This document shows positions 38,178 to 50,388 of a DNA stretch of 64,000 nucleotides, in pieces. Position 1 is the first letter of the stretch. Each line of letters starts with the position of its first letter. Location: positions 12,780,215-12,844,214 of the forward strand of contig ML058484.1 in the NCBI GenBank assembly GCA_003013855.2, given 5' to 3'. The notes beneath the pieces are model-generated. The model did no database searches, was not told the origin of the DNA, and saw only the letters and a program-made list of their open reading frames with translations. The DNA comes from Liriodendron chinense (Eukaryota; Streptophyta; Magnoliopsida; Magnoliales; Magnoliaceae). A program made the translations under genes and the position numbers.

Positions 38178-39480
38178 ATGGCATTGAGCACAAGATTAGA
38201 CATAGAGAAGTTCTCCGGCAAAAAAAAAACCATGAACTATGGAAGGTGAAGATCGAAGCCCTCCTAGTTCAGCAAAGGCTTGAAGTTCTTGGAATGCGAC
38301 CTGAGGCTATGAAAAAGGATGAATTGATGAAGCTCGACAAGAAGGCCATAACCTTAATCTTGTTATGCCTAATGGATGATGTCCTCTATCACGTCATGAA
38401 GGAGAAGAAAACTGTTGATATGATGGTGAAGTTAGAGAAGGTCTATGCTAAAAAATCTCTAAAGAACCGAATGTATCTGTTAATGTAGTCGTTCACCTTA
38501 AGGATGGCGGAGGGGATGAATGTGGAGGACCACATTAGCATATTCAATTGGCTGGTTTGCAAGTTGGTGAAGATAAATGAGTTGATGAAGGATGAATATC
38601 ACACACACATCTTACTAAATTCTCTTCCAGAATCATACGAGTCATTCAGGGACTCTTTGTGCGCAGGGAGGGAGAAGATTAATGTTGAGACCGTTATCTT
38701 AGCCCTTCAGTCGAGGGTGATGAGAAAGAAAAACAGTGACGTAGGTTCTCGTTCTTCCTCAGATGCACTGGTTGTGAAGAGAAGAGATTCAGAGCACGAT
38801 GAAAGATATTCAAAATTAGGATCTAAGGCCAAGGGCAAAGGAAAAGCCAGGGTGTGGTGTTGGAATTGTGGTTAGGAAGGCCACATGAGAGGGGATTGTC
38901 AGAATTCCAAGTTAAAGCAAAAGAAGTATGAAAATTTTTCTGGAGAAGGAATTAATACCATAGAGGACGGTTGCGATTTTTTTGAAGTTTTGACTGTATC
39001 CGACAAGGGATCTCACGGTAGAGAGTTGATCATGGATTCAAGTGCTTCATGTCATATTTATCCTGATTGGAGTTCATTCAGGACATACAGGGCATATGAT
39101 GGTGGATCGGTGTTTGTGGGCGATGGTTACGCTCACAAGGTGGTAGGTATTGGTACGGTGCGCATCAAGATGTTCGATGAGATTGAACGAGTCCTGAAAG
39201 ATGTGAGGCATGTCCCCAAGATGCAGAAGAATGTGATATCTTTTAGTGCACTCGAGGCGAAAGGGTGCGTGTTCATTAGCCGCGATCGTTATTGTAAAGT
39301 GATGAAGGGGGCACTCTTGTGGATGAAGGCATAAAGGTGTGACCATCTTTACAAGTTGATCAGGAGTACGTTTCACGGTGGAGCTGCAAGATCGGTAGTG
39401 GAATCCACGGTTGCTCCTATGTGGCAAGTGCCCAAGGGCCACATGAGAAAAGCGATAAAGGGCGTGAAAGTGCAATGATA
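38178..39480 (+). pseudogene. Copia gag-protease-preintegrase remnant with frameshift and stops
   Basis: The start ATG at 38178 opens MALSTRLDIEKFSGK, the usual start of copia gag. A run of ten A (38220-38229) shifts the frame; after it the capsid-like region continues with HELWKVKIEALLVQQ. TAG at 38486-38488 interrupts before SFTLRMAEGMNVEDHI. The CCHC knuckle (38858-38902) reads CWNCG-stop-EGHMRGDC, with a second in-frame TAG. The protease follows with DSSASCH in place of the usual DSGASxH, and a flap-like VFVGDGYAHKVVGIG. TAA at 39332 precedes RCDHLYKLI and MWQVPKGHMRKA, matching the LWHxRLGHM pre-integrase motif with the key His lost. After about 39480 the sequence jumps to the 3' end, so integrase, RT and RNase H are deleted. 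Confidence 0.85.
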
Positions 39481-39583
39481 GGGTTGATGAAGGCACGAGA
39501 AGCGGTGGAGTATTATGAAAGATGAGATGATAATGAAGAAAGTGAGGATGGTTTGATTCGACGTTTGGAGTCTCGATGGAGAT

Positions 39584-40201
39584 TATTGAAGGAGCCTTCA
39601 AATTGTGCGTGTTCTGGGTGCTCAAACCAGTCGGACGACCGATCTACGTGTTTGGCCCAGATGCACAGCAAGGCTGCTGGACATGTTTTTGTCATCCCAG
39701 ACTAGTCGAGGCGACCGGTCGGTGGTGAGGTAGACGTGAAGAATTAGTGTATTTTCCTTAGAATGTTTTTGTACTAGGTCTGACCAGTCGGCTATGTACG
39801 CGTTTTCTTATGCAGATACGTAGATCTGCATTAAGTGTTCTAAATTGAGATTGTTTGCTATATATATGGCATGAATCTAGATTTAGACGCAATCCTAAGG
39901 TGTCCAAGGTTTCCTAATGATGTTAGGAAGAGGAGAAAGTGTTTTGAGAGAGAGAAAGCTTGGATTTTCTCTGGGTTTTCCTTGCTTGTGGGCTATGAAT
40001 CTTTATAATCTTCTGAATCATAGTGGATCGCTTTGTGCTGTGGTTTTTTACTTGTTGAGGGATTTTTCGACATAAAATCGGATTGTCTCTTATGGTTGAA
40101 TGCTTATGTGGTGTGATTGCATTGTGTTTCTCGTTTGATCGTATATTCTACTGTGTGTTGTTTAGCTTTCGCTTCCGCTACTGGTCTTATTATTCCCAAC
40201 A
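39584..40201 (+). repeat. 3' LTR of copia element
   Basis: The LTR begins TATTGAAGGAGCC (TG changed to TA at the terminus) directly after a purine-rich GATGGAGAT tract that serves as the polypurine tract. It ends TTCCCAACA before the CTACT target duplication. TATATATAT at about 39859-39867 matches the TATA position of the 5' LTR. Confidence 0.88.
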
Positions 40202-40206
40202 CTACT

Positions 40207-41828
40207 TGTATAGATGATAGCTATACTAGATTTTACTTACGGTAAATGGTGTATTGAGGGGATGGGTTATCTTCTCTTATTATGGTTGATATGCTCTTGT
40301 TATGTTTTTATTTTATTTTTTAATTTCCAAGATGCATAAAAAGTGACTTCCATTAGTAATAGCAAATATTTCCGTCATGGTTTACATAAAATATTTTCTT
40401 CTTGTTGAAGATGCTATTAAGGTAAGCCTCGAACATATGTTTTGAGAATTTCTTGGAAAAAAAAGCATACATCTTAATGTAAATTTAGTGTGGTTGAAAA
40501 TTAGATGTGTAAGATTCTCTCTTATGGTATGCAACATTGTATCTCCCTCGTTTAGCATTTCTTAACTATTGCTATGAATTTGATAATAATGATAGTATAA
40601 CATAAAAAAATTTCATTAGCTTAAAATGCTTTTTCATAAGTCAACATTTATTATAGGCCCAGAGAATTAGGTCTGTATACAACAATTTCCCAATTACCAT
40701 GTCATAAAGCATTAAGAGAATTTCCTTCATACCTTCCTGAACTTTTTCTCCAAATCTACTCCTGTACATATCTTTATAAGTTCTTTGCCAACTTTTCTCT
40801 CTTTAAATTTGTCCCAATCTCCATACCATTTTAATTTTCAATTCAAAACACCTCCCAATTTACCCAGCTTGATAAAATTTCATAGCTAGAACTCATTGCA
40901 AACATTTTCTCTGTTTCCTCCAATATCCCATATTGTGTTGCAATGCACTACATATGAAAATAGGGATACATTGTTGACCAAATTTTAAATAGAAAATATA
41001 CACCAACCAATGCATGTCCACCTTATTCTAATTGAAACCTGCAAAAGATGGAAACACCCAAAAACCTTTTAAGATGACACTAATTGTCCACTTTGATCCT
41101 AACATGAAACATATTGTTCTTCTCTATTTCCACATTTAGCAGGGAAAATCAGGGCATCTTCTGTCTTAATCTGAGGCTAACTAGATCAATGGCTTGCATT
41201 ATAGATTAGTCAAGTGAAACATTATCACCATAGTCCAGCATCCTATTACCCCATATTAAATGGCTTGCTTTATTTTATAAAATAAGAATAATAACCAACA
41301 TCAAGAAATAAATTTCTAACATTAAGAACATGTAATGAAAGTTCCACTTAACTCCTCTTCACCTGTTTATAAACTTCATAGCATGTAAAGGTATATATAA
41401 GCACAAATCATTCGGAAAGAATGAGATGATATCTCTCATCCATTAACAGAATTAGCTAGTCTTGAAAAGTGTGAATGAAATATCTTTACACACGCCAACA
41501 TGACATACGTGCATGGAATCCAAGCTTTACATCAGGTGGGTCACGCTGGTTAGATATTGTAGTTGGAAAGTTAGTCTGATATACTCTAAGGGTAGGCCAG
41601 TGTTCAAACCAGATGGATGGGTAAATAAGTTTTTTTAGCCATTTATGTATTTCTAGTAGCGTGGCCCACCTGATAAGTGCAATGAAGTAAAGATCTGAAC
41701 AATTTGTTTGAACAACTCTTGTGTGGTACAAATGGGTGACTAGAAAAAAAGCCAATCGATGGCTGAGATCATGACTTTTGTTTTTCTGATATATGACCCA
41801 CACATAGGATCTGATCATTCATATGCAT
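40207..41828. other. Intergenic; AT-rich, unassigned
   Basis: AT-rich sequence immediately after the copia element, with no paired repeats, no domain-bearing frame and no RNA gene seen. Confidence 0.35.
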
Positions 41829-41998
41829 CGTCTGCTCGGCTCAAGCAGAATTTTCCTGTTGCTGATGCCTGATTGGTCCAGCTCAGCATATGTCAGTACT
41901 GACTGCATTAAATGCAGCAGGGCTGACAATGTTAGTGCTGAGCCGGACAAATCAAGTGGTCGGCAAACAGGTAAATCCTATTGAAGTGGAGCAGACAA
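41829..41998. mobile_element. Small MITE, CTGATTGGTCCAGCTCAGCA family, copy 2
   Basis: The left outer arm GTCTGCTCGGCTCAAGCAG and right GAAGTGGAGCAGACAATCC pair. The inner arms CCTGATTGGTCCAGCTCAGC and GCTGAGCCGGACAAATCAAG pair. It shares its interior (ATTAAATGCAGCAGGGCTG) with the copy at 32572-32750 and inner words with the Mutator MITE at 26320-26498. Confidence 0.65.
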
Positions 41999-42349
41999 TC
42001 CGAACTCCATGTGTGGATATCCAAGTGTACTTGATTAATTAGTGAATGTCCACTAAATGATAGGGCGACAAGATTAGTTTAGATCAAAACAAGTGGGTCT
42101 CCGCTGTAGCATTGCATAACCGAAAGAAAAGGCCTTTTCTTCATATGTAGAAATGATCATCAAGGGTTAAGTGTATGGAAACATCCCATGCACCTAGTTG
42201 TGGGTGGATTCTTTTGACATCATGTCATCTATCTGGACCGTCCATAGGTCCATTCCAATCTTCAAAAGTACCTTGAAAAAAAATCATATCGATGGGGCAC
42301 AAGTAGCAAAGAAAAGTAATGGATAATATTAGTTAATCTGTCAGAAATT

Positions 42350-42750
42350 TTAAACACCATCCTCCATGATAGGGCCGACTAAATGGAAGGTTCTGATTTA
42401 AACATAACCCTCTGGCTCTACCATATTATCTCCCAAACTCTAGAGAGTGCGTTAGAGCCTGTTGGAAATGGGGTCCCACTTTCTCTAGCTTCTCCACCGT
42501 ACAAGTGGCACTTAGATCAATTTATAATGATTTAACTTAATCCATTACAATTTCCAAGTGGCCCATTGTTCTCGTTTTTTTACTAATTAAACAACTGAAC
42601 ATTTTCTACGAATCAATTTTCTTATCAGCAATGTTATAGATGCTGTGATGTGTTTTTTTAGTAAATAAACTTCATATTAAATACTCTCATTTTAGGGGTT
42701 TTTTTTTTTTTCTTCCTAAAAAGTGTTTGCATCGAGAATTGTGAGGTCCA
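42350..42750 (+). repeat. Dispersed direct repeat, copy A
   Basis: It shows ACTAAATGGAAGGxTCTGAT, CATAACCCTCTGGCTCTAxC, CTAGCTTCTCCACCGTACA, TTACAATTTCCAAGTGGCCC and GCATCGAGAATT, in the same order as copy B. It has no coding capacity. Confidence 0.7.
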
Positions 42751-42784
42751 ATAGCGAATTAGCTGTTACCCTGATAACATCTTA

Positions 42785-43245
42785 GCGGGTGTTACCCTAA
42801 CAATGTGGGGCCTATCTTAATGTATTTGTTTTATATCCAGGCCGTCCATCTGTTTTTCCATCTCATTTTATGGTGTGGTCCCAAATCATAAGAAGATCCA
42901 AATCTCTGGTGCACCATACGAATAGAAATAGTGATGAGTAACCATTAGAAACATTTTATGGGCTATAAAATCTTTCTATCAATCTGATCTTTCTCATTTC
43001 CCTTCAACCAGATCTCATTGACATTATCAACAGGTTGGATTTCAAATAAAAAAAATAAGAAAATGTTATGATGGGCCCTTGGAATTTTTTATGGTGAGGT
43101 ACTTAATCACCACTGTTTCGTGTGGTGTGGTCCACCTAAGATTTGGATCTGCATAAATTTTTTTACTCCACCCTAAAATGGTCCAAAGAAACAGATGGAT
43201 GGCGTGGATATATAGAAAATCATCAAGGTGGCCCCCATAGTAGGA
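42785..43245. mobile_element. GTGGGCCC foldback family, GTTACCC-terminal copy
   Basis: The left GGGTGTTACCCTAACAATGTG and right GTAGGAGTAACAC pair outside the core. TATCCAGGCCGTCCATCTG pairs with CAGATGGATGGCGTGGATAT. It abuts the Mutator-type element starting at 43254. Confidence 0.65.
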
Positions 43246-43253
43246 GTAACACT

Positions 43254-43693
43254 AGGCCTGCCAATGGTCAGGTCATGTTGAACCGTGTTTGAGTCGTGTT
43301 GTATTCGTGTCGTGTTAAAAACGCCCTCACCCAAACCCGACCTATTAACTAATGGGTCAAAATCTAGAAGCCCAAACCCATTCGTTAATTTAATAGTTAC
43401 TTGCAACCCAATCCATTTGACCCGTTAAATAAAATAGGCCGTGGGCAGAAAGATGAAGAAAACTCTCAAAACTCCCAAGTGTGTGAGAGAGAGAAAGAGA
43501 GTCCTATTTGTTGTCTTAGCACTAAAAATAATTACCAAAATATCCTCACTAACAGGTTTCCTGACCGTAAGATAACGGGTCTTGATGGGCCAACCGATTA
43601 GTGACCAAACACAATAAGGCTGGACTTGAACAATGAATTTTTCATGCGGGTTACGTGTGGTTTGGTGAGTTATGTGGAATTTTCCCAGGCCTA
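43254..43693. mobile_element. Mutator-type foldback, TAGGCCTGCCAATGG terminus
   Basis: The left end TAGGCCTGCCAATGG and right end CCCAGGCCTA are inverted repeats. The flanks AGTAACAC and AGTAATAC look like a target duplication with one change. The arms contain reiterated CCCATT / CCCGTTA words. A GAGAGAGAAAGAGAG stretch lies inside. Confidence 0.6.
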
Positions 43694-43729
43694 AGTAATA
43701 CCCACTAACTTGTTACCTAGTAACACCTA

Positions 43730-44240
43730 ATTTGCTTATGTCTGACATCCCATTCCCTGATGGGTGCAAATTAGGTGTTACCCCCTACCGTAGGGCCCAC
43801 ATTGATGATATTCAGTATATCCACATCATCCATCTGTTTCCATGGACCATTTTAGGATGGAATAACAAAATTTATAGATATCCAAATCTCAGGTGGACTA
43901 CACCACATGAAACAGTATTTATTGAGTGCAACGTTTTTTTTTTTTTTTTTTTTTTTTAATATTTATTTTCAATCCAACTTGTTGATAATGTCAAGAATAT
44001 ATGGATGAAGGGAAATTAGAAAAATCATATTGATCCAAAGAGTTTGTGGCATGCAAAATGTTTTTAATGGTTATTAATCACTCTTTCTATTAGTATGGTC
44101 CACCTGAGATTTGGATCTTCTTATAATTATGGATTGCCTTCTAAAATGAGACGGAAAAACAAATGGACAACATGGATATATAAAAAATCATTAAGGTAGG
44201 CCCCACACGATAAGGGTAACACCCACTAAGGGTAACAATA
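43730..44240. mobile_element. GTGGGCCC foldback family, GTTACCC-terminal copy 2
   Basis: The left AATTAGGTGTTACCCCCTACC and right GATAAGGGTAACACCCAC pair. A run of about 24 T (43935-43959) interrupts the interior where sister copies have a short A/T stretch. It has the same terminal type as the copy at 42785-43245. Confidence 0.65.
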
Positions 44241-45625
44241 TGCTAAGGGAGCTCTTCTTTTTACCTAGTCCTCTTTGTTCTTTTCCTTTCCTGTCCTATC
44301 TTCTCTTTCTTTTATCTACTTCCGTGGTCCTATATTAGTGACATATGCAAAATGGATGATATGAACCAATGAACATGGTCCTTGTTTAAAAAAAAAAAAA
44401 AAAAAAAAAATATGTAAAAGAATAGAAGAGAAACAAAAAAGCCAACTACCTAGTGATTGTCGAGACATAACTAAAGATACTTCTCATTACCTCATGTGTT
44501 TCCTTATGCTCCAGTGAGTCTTATACAATTAGTAGAATTGTAGGCCATGCAACTATACTTCCTTCAACTATACTTCCTTTAGCGTACTTCAGGTAGAACA
44601 TCGAAGGGGTGGCCCTGTACAAAATATGCTTGATTCTCAGGTTACCTAATGAACGGCTAGGATCTCTCACAAGTATGATATTGCCTTCTCCCTCATCATT
44701 CCTTCCTCAACCATTTCTAAATCCCAATCATCTAGCAATTTTTTTTTTCTTTGCAAACATTGTGCTTCTTAAGCTTAACATGGCCCTAATTCTGATTTCA
44801 AAATGGATGGCACCAACAGAGTTCCCTAATTCTAGAAGATTTAGAATTTCTAAGCCTCTTGTGAGGTAATTAATAAAATTGCAGGCAACAAATTCAAATC
44901 CTTTCTTGAAATTCTGTTAAGGAAAGAGTGCTTTGCTAAGTTTAGAGCCACCTGTGATGATACTTGTCTACATGGACCATGACCTGTTATTTACGCATCA
45001 CTTTACACGATGTCTAATGGAAAGTGTTTCACTTGTTTAATAAAAAAATTCTTGGGTGGTGTGCTACATATAGGTCCATGTACATTGGCAAAAGATGCAT
45101 TTAATAGAGGTCGGCAAGCAATGGCCCTATTAGGAGATCCAATCCATTGATCTCAGATGAGTTACCAAGGATCACCATTGAAGGCCTCTTTAAAGGAGGA
45201 AGTTTATTTAAAATAGAAGGAACATATGAGGCAGTTACAATGTAGCATCAAATAGATAAAGTAAACAGAGACTCTCTTCCATTGCATGTGGTCCACATAT
45301 TAACCTTTAACTTTGCACCCCTTGTCAACCATAGAGGCTTTAATTCCATATCAGAACTCGCTTCAACTATTCCATGAGGCAAATGATCCACCTTAACAGA
45401 AATTTCATGAGATTCCTGAAGCAGAGCAAATGGGCCAAAAACTACGCTCATTAAAAAAGAATAAACACATCCATATGCAAAATTCGTTTCTTACAGAAGA
45501 CTATCTCGATCAAACAAACCATACAAGTAGAAAGAAAATAGTTTCATGTAGTACGAGAAACAATGAGAAGTTACTTGGTACTGGTTGTTTCCCAATGTAA
45601 CCAGGCTGAGCTTGAGCATAAGCTT

Positions 45626-45670
<45 letters not shown>

Positions 45671-46142
45671 GAATTCACAGAAACTGGAGGCTGAGTAGCT
45701 GATGGTGAATTCATAGCATTCACCTTTTAAAAGAGGCCCATAATATGATTAATATCATTCTTTAAATCCTTATGGGAATTCACAGAAATTGAAGGCTGAG
45801 TAGCTGATAGCGAGTCTTTAAATAGGTCCTCAATTCCAGACATCATAATGCCACCTAGAAAAACGATTAATTAGTTGGGAAAGAAATATCAGTAAATAAA
45901 AACAAAAGACATTTTACTAGAATGCATGATTTATTTAAATTTCACTTAGTGCCAGCCCCACATGGACGGGCTATACTTAAAAATAGAAGTGGCATAATAA
46001 ATGGAAAGCATATTGAAAAGATCAGTGGCATAATCAACCTTTGGAGGTGGGTATTGGGTGTAGGTTGTGATTTCTGTGTTGAATCAGCCTGCACCGGGAC
46101 CGGCTCTGCTTTTGAATTAGAAGAAACCTGTTTTGTCATATC
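44241..46142. other. Intergenic; A-tract, GA microsatellite and a short direct repeat
   Basis: An A-tract of about 23 bp lies at 44388-44410 and a (GA)n of about 36 bp at 45630-45666. GAATTCACAGAAAxTGxAGGC with GCTGAGTAGCTGAT is repeated near 45671 and 45776. The frame at 45922-46251 and its reverse overlap the SINE-like element and are unsupported. Confidence 0.45.
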
Positions 46143-46157
46143 AACTAAGTCGGGCAT

Positions 46158-46310
46158 ACACCCACACCTTTGGGACAGTGGTAGACTGAGTGAAGATAAC
46201 CCTATTTCAATCCTGGTATCAATTCCCATTGTGGGGGTGGCTAATATTTAAGTATGACTAACAATGTGGGTGTGTGTACTAACAAGTTACTGAAATCCCA
46301 TTTTTCAAAA
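46158..46310 (+). mobile_element. SINE-like element with 15-bp flanking repeat
   Basis: AACTAAGTCGGGCAT is present exactly at 46143-46157 and 46311-46325. The body has a GTGGTAGACTGAG box A-like start, a box B-like GGTATCAATTCCC, GGGGGTGGCTAATATTTAAG and an A-rich end. A second short repeat (AAGTTAxTGAAATCCCATTT) overlaps its 3' end, so a local tandem duplication is an alternative explanation. Confidence 0.6.
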
Positions 46311-46973
46311 AACTAAGTCGGGCATGCTAGCAAGTTAGTGAAATCCCATTTTTCCATCCGCAATTCAGGAGAATACAAAGCTTTAGTCAATGCACAAGAA
46401 ATCTTGTATTGCAAAGTGAAAGACATCCAATAAGTCCAAGAAGGCATTTAGACCATCAAATATACAGATGTCAAATAGAAGATGGGTGCTAAGGTGATTC
46501 GCAACATGTGCGATAGATATAGGCTATTCATCAACTAGGGCCCACCAAGAACATTATTGGCCCAAATATCACCCTGCTCTACTCATCAAGCAGTGCACAA
46601 TTGTATGACAAAATGGACAATAAGATAAAAAAGATTAACCAATGGTCCATATCCAAAGAAAAACAAACCCAGAGATAATTCTAACCATCCATTATTTATA
46701 ACCCTATCTATTTCAATAAAATATTAATAATGACCAAAATATCACTGAATCCTATCCAAAAAAGTGGTGAAAATACTGAAGGAAGACTAGTTCAACAAAC
46801 ACTCTTTAACTCTAAAAACTAAGCGACCACTGATCAGGTCCAGAAGTCACATTAGGACGTTTGATCTTCCATCATACTAAACTGCAGCCTCAAAGTGGTC
46901 CAAATCTTCAATATCAACTGTTGGATGGATTCAGATCCTTGATTAGGACCCTTGGGCCTTATCTTCAATTGGC

Positions 46974-46975
46974 CT

Positions 46976-47022
<47 letters not shown>

Positions 47023-47181
47023 TAGTCATGCAACGCACACACCCTGTTAGATGCACAACGCACCTACCCAGTCAGTCAGACGATGCTCCCACCCATTGGT
47101 GGGGTTAGTGGGTTTTGAACCCGAGACCGGCAGTTGAAACACCCAGGTGTCTACCAGTTGGGCTAGCGGGCGATCCCCAAA
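46974..47181 (-). mobile_element. tRNA-derived SINE, complete
   Basis: The exact 11-bp duplication CTTCAATTGGC flanks the element (46963-46973 and 47182-47192). On the minus strand it begins GGATCGCCCGCTAGCCCAAC with box A (TAGCCCAACTGG) and box B (GGTCTCGGGTTCAAAACCC), then GGTGGGAGCATCG and two copies of GGTGxGTGCGTTG, ending GCATGACTAACCC and an (AC)n tail of about 40 bp. The minus-strand (AC)n is a plus-strand GT microsatellite at 46980-47019. Confidence 0.85.
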
Positions 47182-47539
47182 CTTCAATTGGCTAGCTTGT
47201 GTGGCCTGGATGTATCACCAGTTCTGATTAAGAAACCTCATTTGATTGATTTGAGGGTCCAATTAGCTGCTAAATTACTTACAACTACCTAAAAGTAACT
47301 TTTTTATTTCCAAAACTAATGGAATCATCATGTCATCAACAAGCTTCATATATTTAAGATATTTAAAATCACTATTACAACCAATGAATGTAAATTATAG
47401 GCTCCCCATCTTCAAGGGCCAATATAAACTGACCACATGTGATGCGGACATTAGTGGTGCACCCTTTAAAGTGTACCGGAGGAGGCAACGTCGCAAATCG
47501 AGTGTTGGAGCAGACGAGCTGATGTGGATGGACGCCGGG

Positions 47540-48240
47540 CCCATTGGACCCATATTCTGATGTGTTACGAGTACGTGAGCTGCAGGATCGCGTAGGAACA
47601 TTATAACCGCTGGACCGTGGAGCGGATTTACTTTTAGGTTTTTTTCTGTTTATTTTCTTGTTTCTAAACGTTTTAGTGTCGTTATTTAGTTTAGGCGTTT
47701 TTATATTACTTTTTTTTTTTTTTAGGTACTTTAATGCATTTTTTATTTTCGTAGCTTAAATATACTGTGAAAAACCCTATTTTCAATTATTGAATGAATA
47801 CAAATTTCGGATGCTTTTCTTCCTCTTCTTTCAAGAGATTAGGGTTTCAGGATTGGCCCTTGGGTGTTGAGGATTCTACCCCGGTTTCCATGTTTTCTCG
47901 TCTCTATTTCTTCAAGGTGAAGGAAAGGTACGATTTTTCTATTTTTATCATCTATGTTATCCTTCATCTTGAACCTGTTCCTTCCCCATCACATTCGTTC
48001 TTTCCTGAATCTACCCCTTTTGTTTCGATCGGAAAAGAGGGATACCTCACCCTGGAAACTAGATCCAAACCTAACTGTGGACTGGTCTATGCTAGATCTG
48101 GGATATCCTCATATCCCTAGATTCTCCCTATTTTACGGGTTATGTGATTCTTATGCTGAGGGGCATGATCCGGACGGACGGATCTCATCTCCGTGTTGAT
48201 ATTTGTTAGTTTCCCTTTGAGCGAAAATAGTTAGTTGTTA
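47540..48240 (+). mobile_element. Possible solo LTR fragment
   Basis: The stretch GAATGAATACAAATTTCGG, followed by CTTCCTCTTCTTTCAAGAGA and TTAGGGTTTC, resembles the R-U5 region of plant Ty3/gypsy LTRs. The sequence is not shared with the foldback families. No second LTR, primer-binding site or target duplication was found, and the open frames here (76 and 108 codons) have no recognised domain. Confidence 0.3.
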
Positions 48241-50388
48241 ATTTTCTTACTTGAATATCTTCCAACTGAATATACACGCATCTAGGATTAGGTCATCGCA
48301 TGCTCCTGCATCAACATGTGTGCAGGACCCGTACATTCATTAGACAGCCTCATCAATGCATGTATGATGAATCCATCACAAAATTCAGGTTGGCCGACTC
48401 ATCAGACCAGCAACATATAAACCTTGAATGTGACTGTTGGTTATCATTTTTCTAACCATTCATTTTTTCATACATGTTGGCCCACCTGATAAATGGACTG
48501 ACCATACGTTTAGGCTAAGGAATGTTAACCATAGGACAATATCCTATGGATGCCCCCAGAGGCCACACACAAGTGACACATTGGTACCAGTTGTACCTTT
48601 CTGTTTGATGATTCAAGATAGAGCGTTTGGATTCAGAATCACCATTCACAAACTCCAATATCACATCAACACCAAAGAAAAGCATCCATGTAGAAATCAA
48701 TTACGTCAAAGTCCAACAACATCAAAATCTTCTCTGAAGAAATACATAACAATAGTTTGTGATCCATTATGATGGATCTGGACACGCCTCTTCTGAAAAT
48801 TTATAGCATAGTCCTCCCAATATTCTTTTCAAGATATGTTCCATATGCCCAAAAGAGGAAAACTTCGATGCTCCGGCAGAGTGTGATGGTTGATAGGCAA
48901 TTCTAAGAAATTGTACAGATGGCATACAAATAATCCAAATAAAGCATTAAAATTGTGAGCTACAGTTTAGATGAACCATAAACTGAAAACCATACTGATT
49001 TCATAATCTAAATAACCAACTGCTGGACATCTAATGAGTGGTTGAAAATTCAAAACATCCAAGGTCTGATTAGCAAACATGAGTCCACTAATCAAAGGTT
49101 ATGGTTGCTCAACCAATATGAAACGGTGCATTGCAATTTTGATAGTTTAAATTGAATAATATTCCACGTGTGTGTGACCACCACCATTTATTTGTGGTCT
49201 ATCCATGATGGGGTCATAAGATTCAACAGTCTTATTATAAGGAAGTTTCCTGATTCAATCAAGATACTCAATCCAAAATCAACATTTACAGCTAGTTAAA
49301 ACATGGAAAAGAAAAATATACATACCCCATCAACCTAATGAGAGATCCACCAGATAAGGCAATGGAAAAAAAATCCCCTCTCCTTCACCGACGTCTGATA
49401 ATTCTACGATGAAATCAACTAAGTCAGTGGCAAGCTCATCCAACCTGTCATGAATTCTCAATTCCCCTGTTCTTGAGACCACCAGAATCAGCCATGTTTC
49501 TACAAGGCCACAATTCCTATATGAAAGACCAATGCAAGAAAAAATAAATTAAATAACTAAAATAAAAAACCCGCAATAAATCAATTATGAAATTGTTCAT
49601 TTAGCTAAGGGGAAAACCCAATAAATCAACTTCGAAATTGCTCATTTAGTTAGGTGAAAATGATTTAAAACAGAACCCCATAGCATGGAAATTAAAAAAA
49701 AAAAAAAATTGAAAATTGAAAATAGAAAACATGGATATCTTGCTAAAGATGTGAAAACTCAGATCTCAAAACATGCAGGAATTTCTTATCCATAAAAAGG
49801 AAATAATTTGAATATCATGATTTGGATCAACAAACCACAAAAACAAGCCAAAAAAAGTTATACTAGGAAAAAGCAGCTGCAAATCGCTCGTGGACAATCT
49901 AAGATACTGAAAATTTGAAACCCCATATCATAAAACAATATGGAGATTTTATACCAAAAGAAAAGAAAATACTCACCCTAGTCTTCGACAATCTAAGATT
50001 CCTATAATGAAATCAAAACAAGACCCTGGCAAGAAAAGAAAAGAAATTCCATATTCTTGTAGCTATTTTACCAAACAGTTGCCCTGCATGTTGGTCTGTT
50101 GTCCCAGCCTGTACTCCATACAGTTGGGGGCCCACCTTCCAACAATATCCTAACTATTCATCTGTCAGGGCCTACCTTCCAGTAATCGAGATCATTCGTG
50201 CTTCCACCAAAGAAATCAAATACAACAAAGACAAAAATACCATTGCAGATCAACTATCGGACTCAATAACAAACAAAACATCAGATTTAAAAAAAAAAAA
50301 TCGAAATATACAAAGAGAGGAAGAGAGTGATTCAGAGAGATTTTTTTTCCAAGCGGATTTCCTGCGAAAGAAGTTCCTGCGCTGGGAA
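48241..50388. other. Intergenic or intronic; unassigned AT-rich block
   Basis: There are few repeat-family words. On the minus strand a pyrimidine-rich leader-like stretch at about 50310-50350 (CTCTCTGAATCACTCTCTTC) is followed at about 49490 by AAACATGGCTGATTCTGG in good start context. A coding-like HDRLDELATDLVDFIVEL lies in a different frame just downstream. No protein family was recognised, so no gene is called. Confidence 0.3.

Larger units (their letters stand above)
37490..40201 (+). mobile_element. Ty1/copia LTR retrotransposon, internally deleted
   Basis: The element has two LTRs (37490-38122 and 39584-40201) around a 1.46-kb interior. The 5-bp target duplication CTACT is exact at 37485-37489 and 40202-40206. 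A primer-binding site TGGTATCAGAG, the usual initiator-Met tRNA match of plant copia elements, lies two bases after the 5' LTR. The interior keeps gag, the zinc knuckle, the protease and a worn GAG-pre-integrase segment. Integrase, reverse transcriptase and RNase H are missing, so the copy is non-autonomous. By eye the 3' thirds of the LTRs differ at roughly one base in ten, so the insertion is not recent. Confidence 0.9.

Noticed and set aside
39074..39625. 183-codon minus-strand open frame
   Set aside because: It is antisense to the copia protease region and 3' LTR, which have clear plus-strand motifs.
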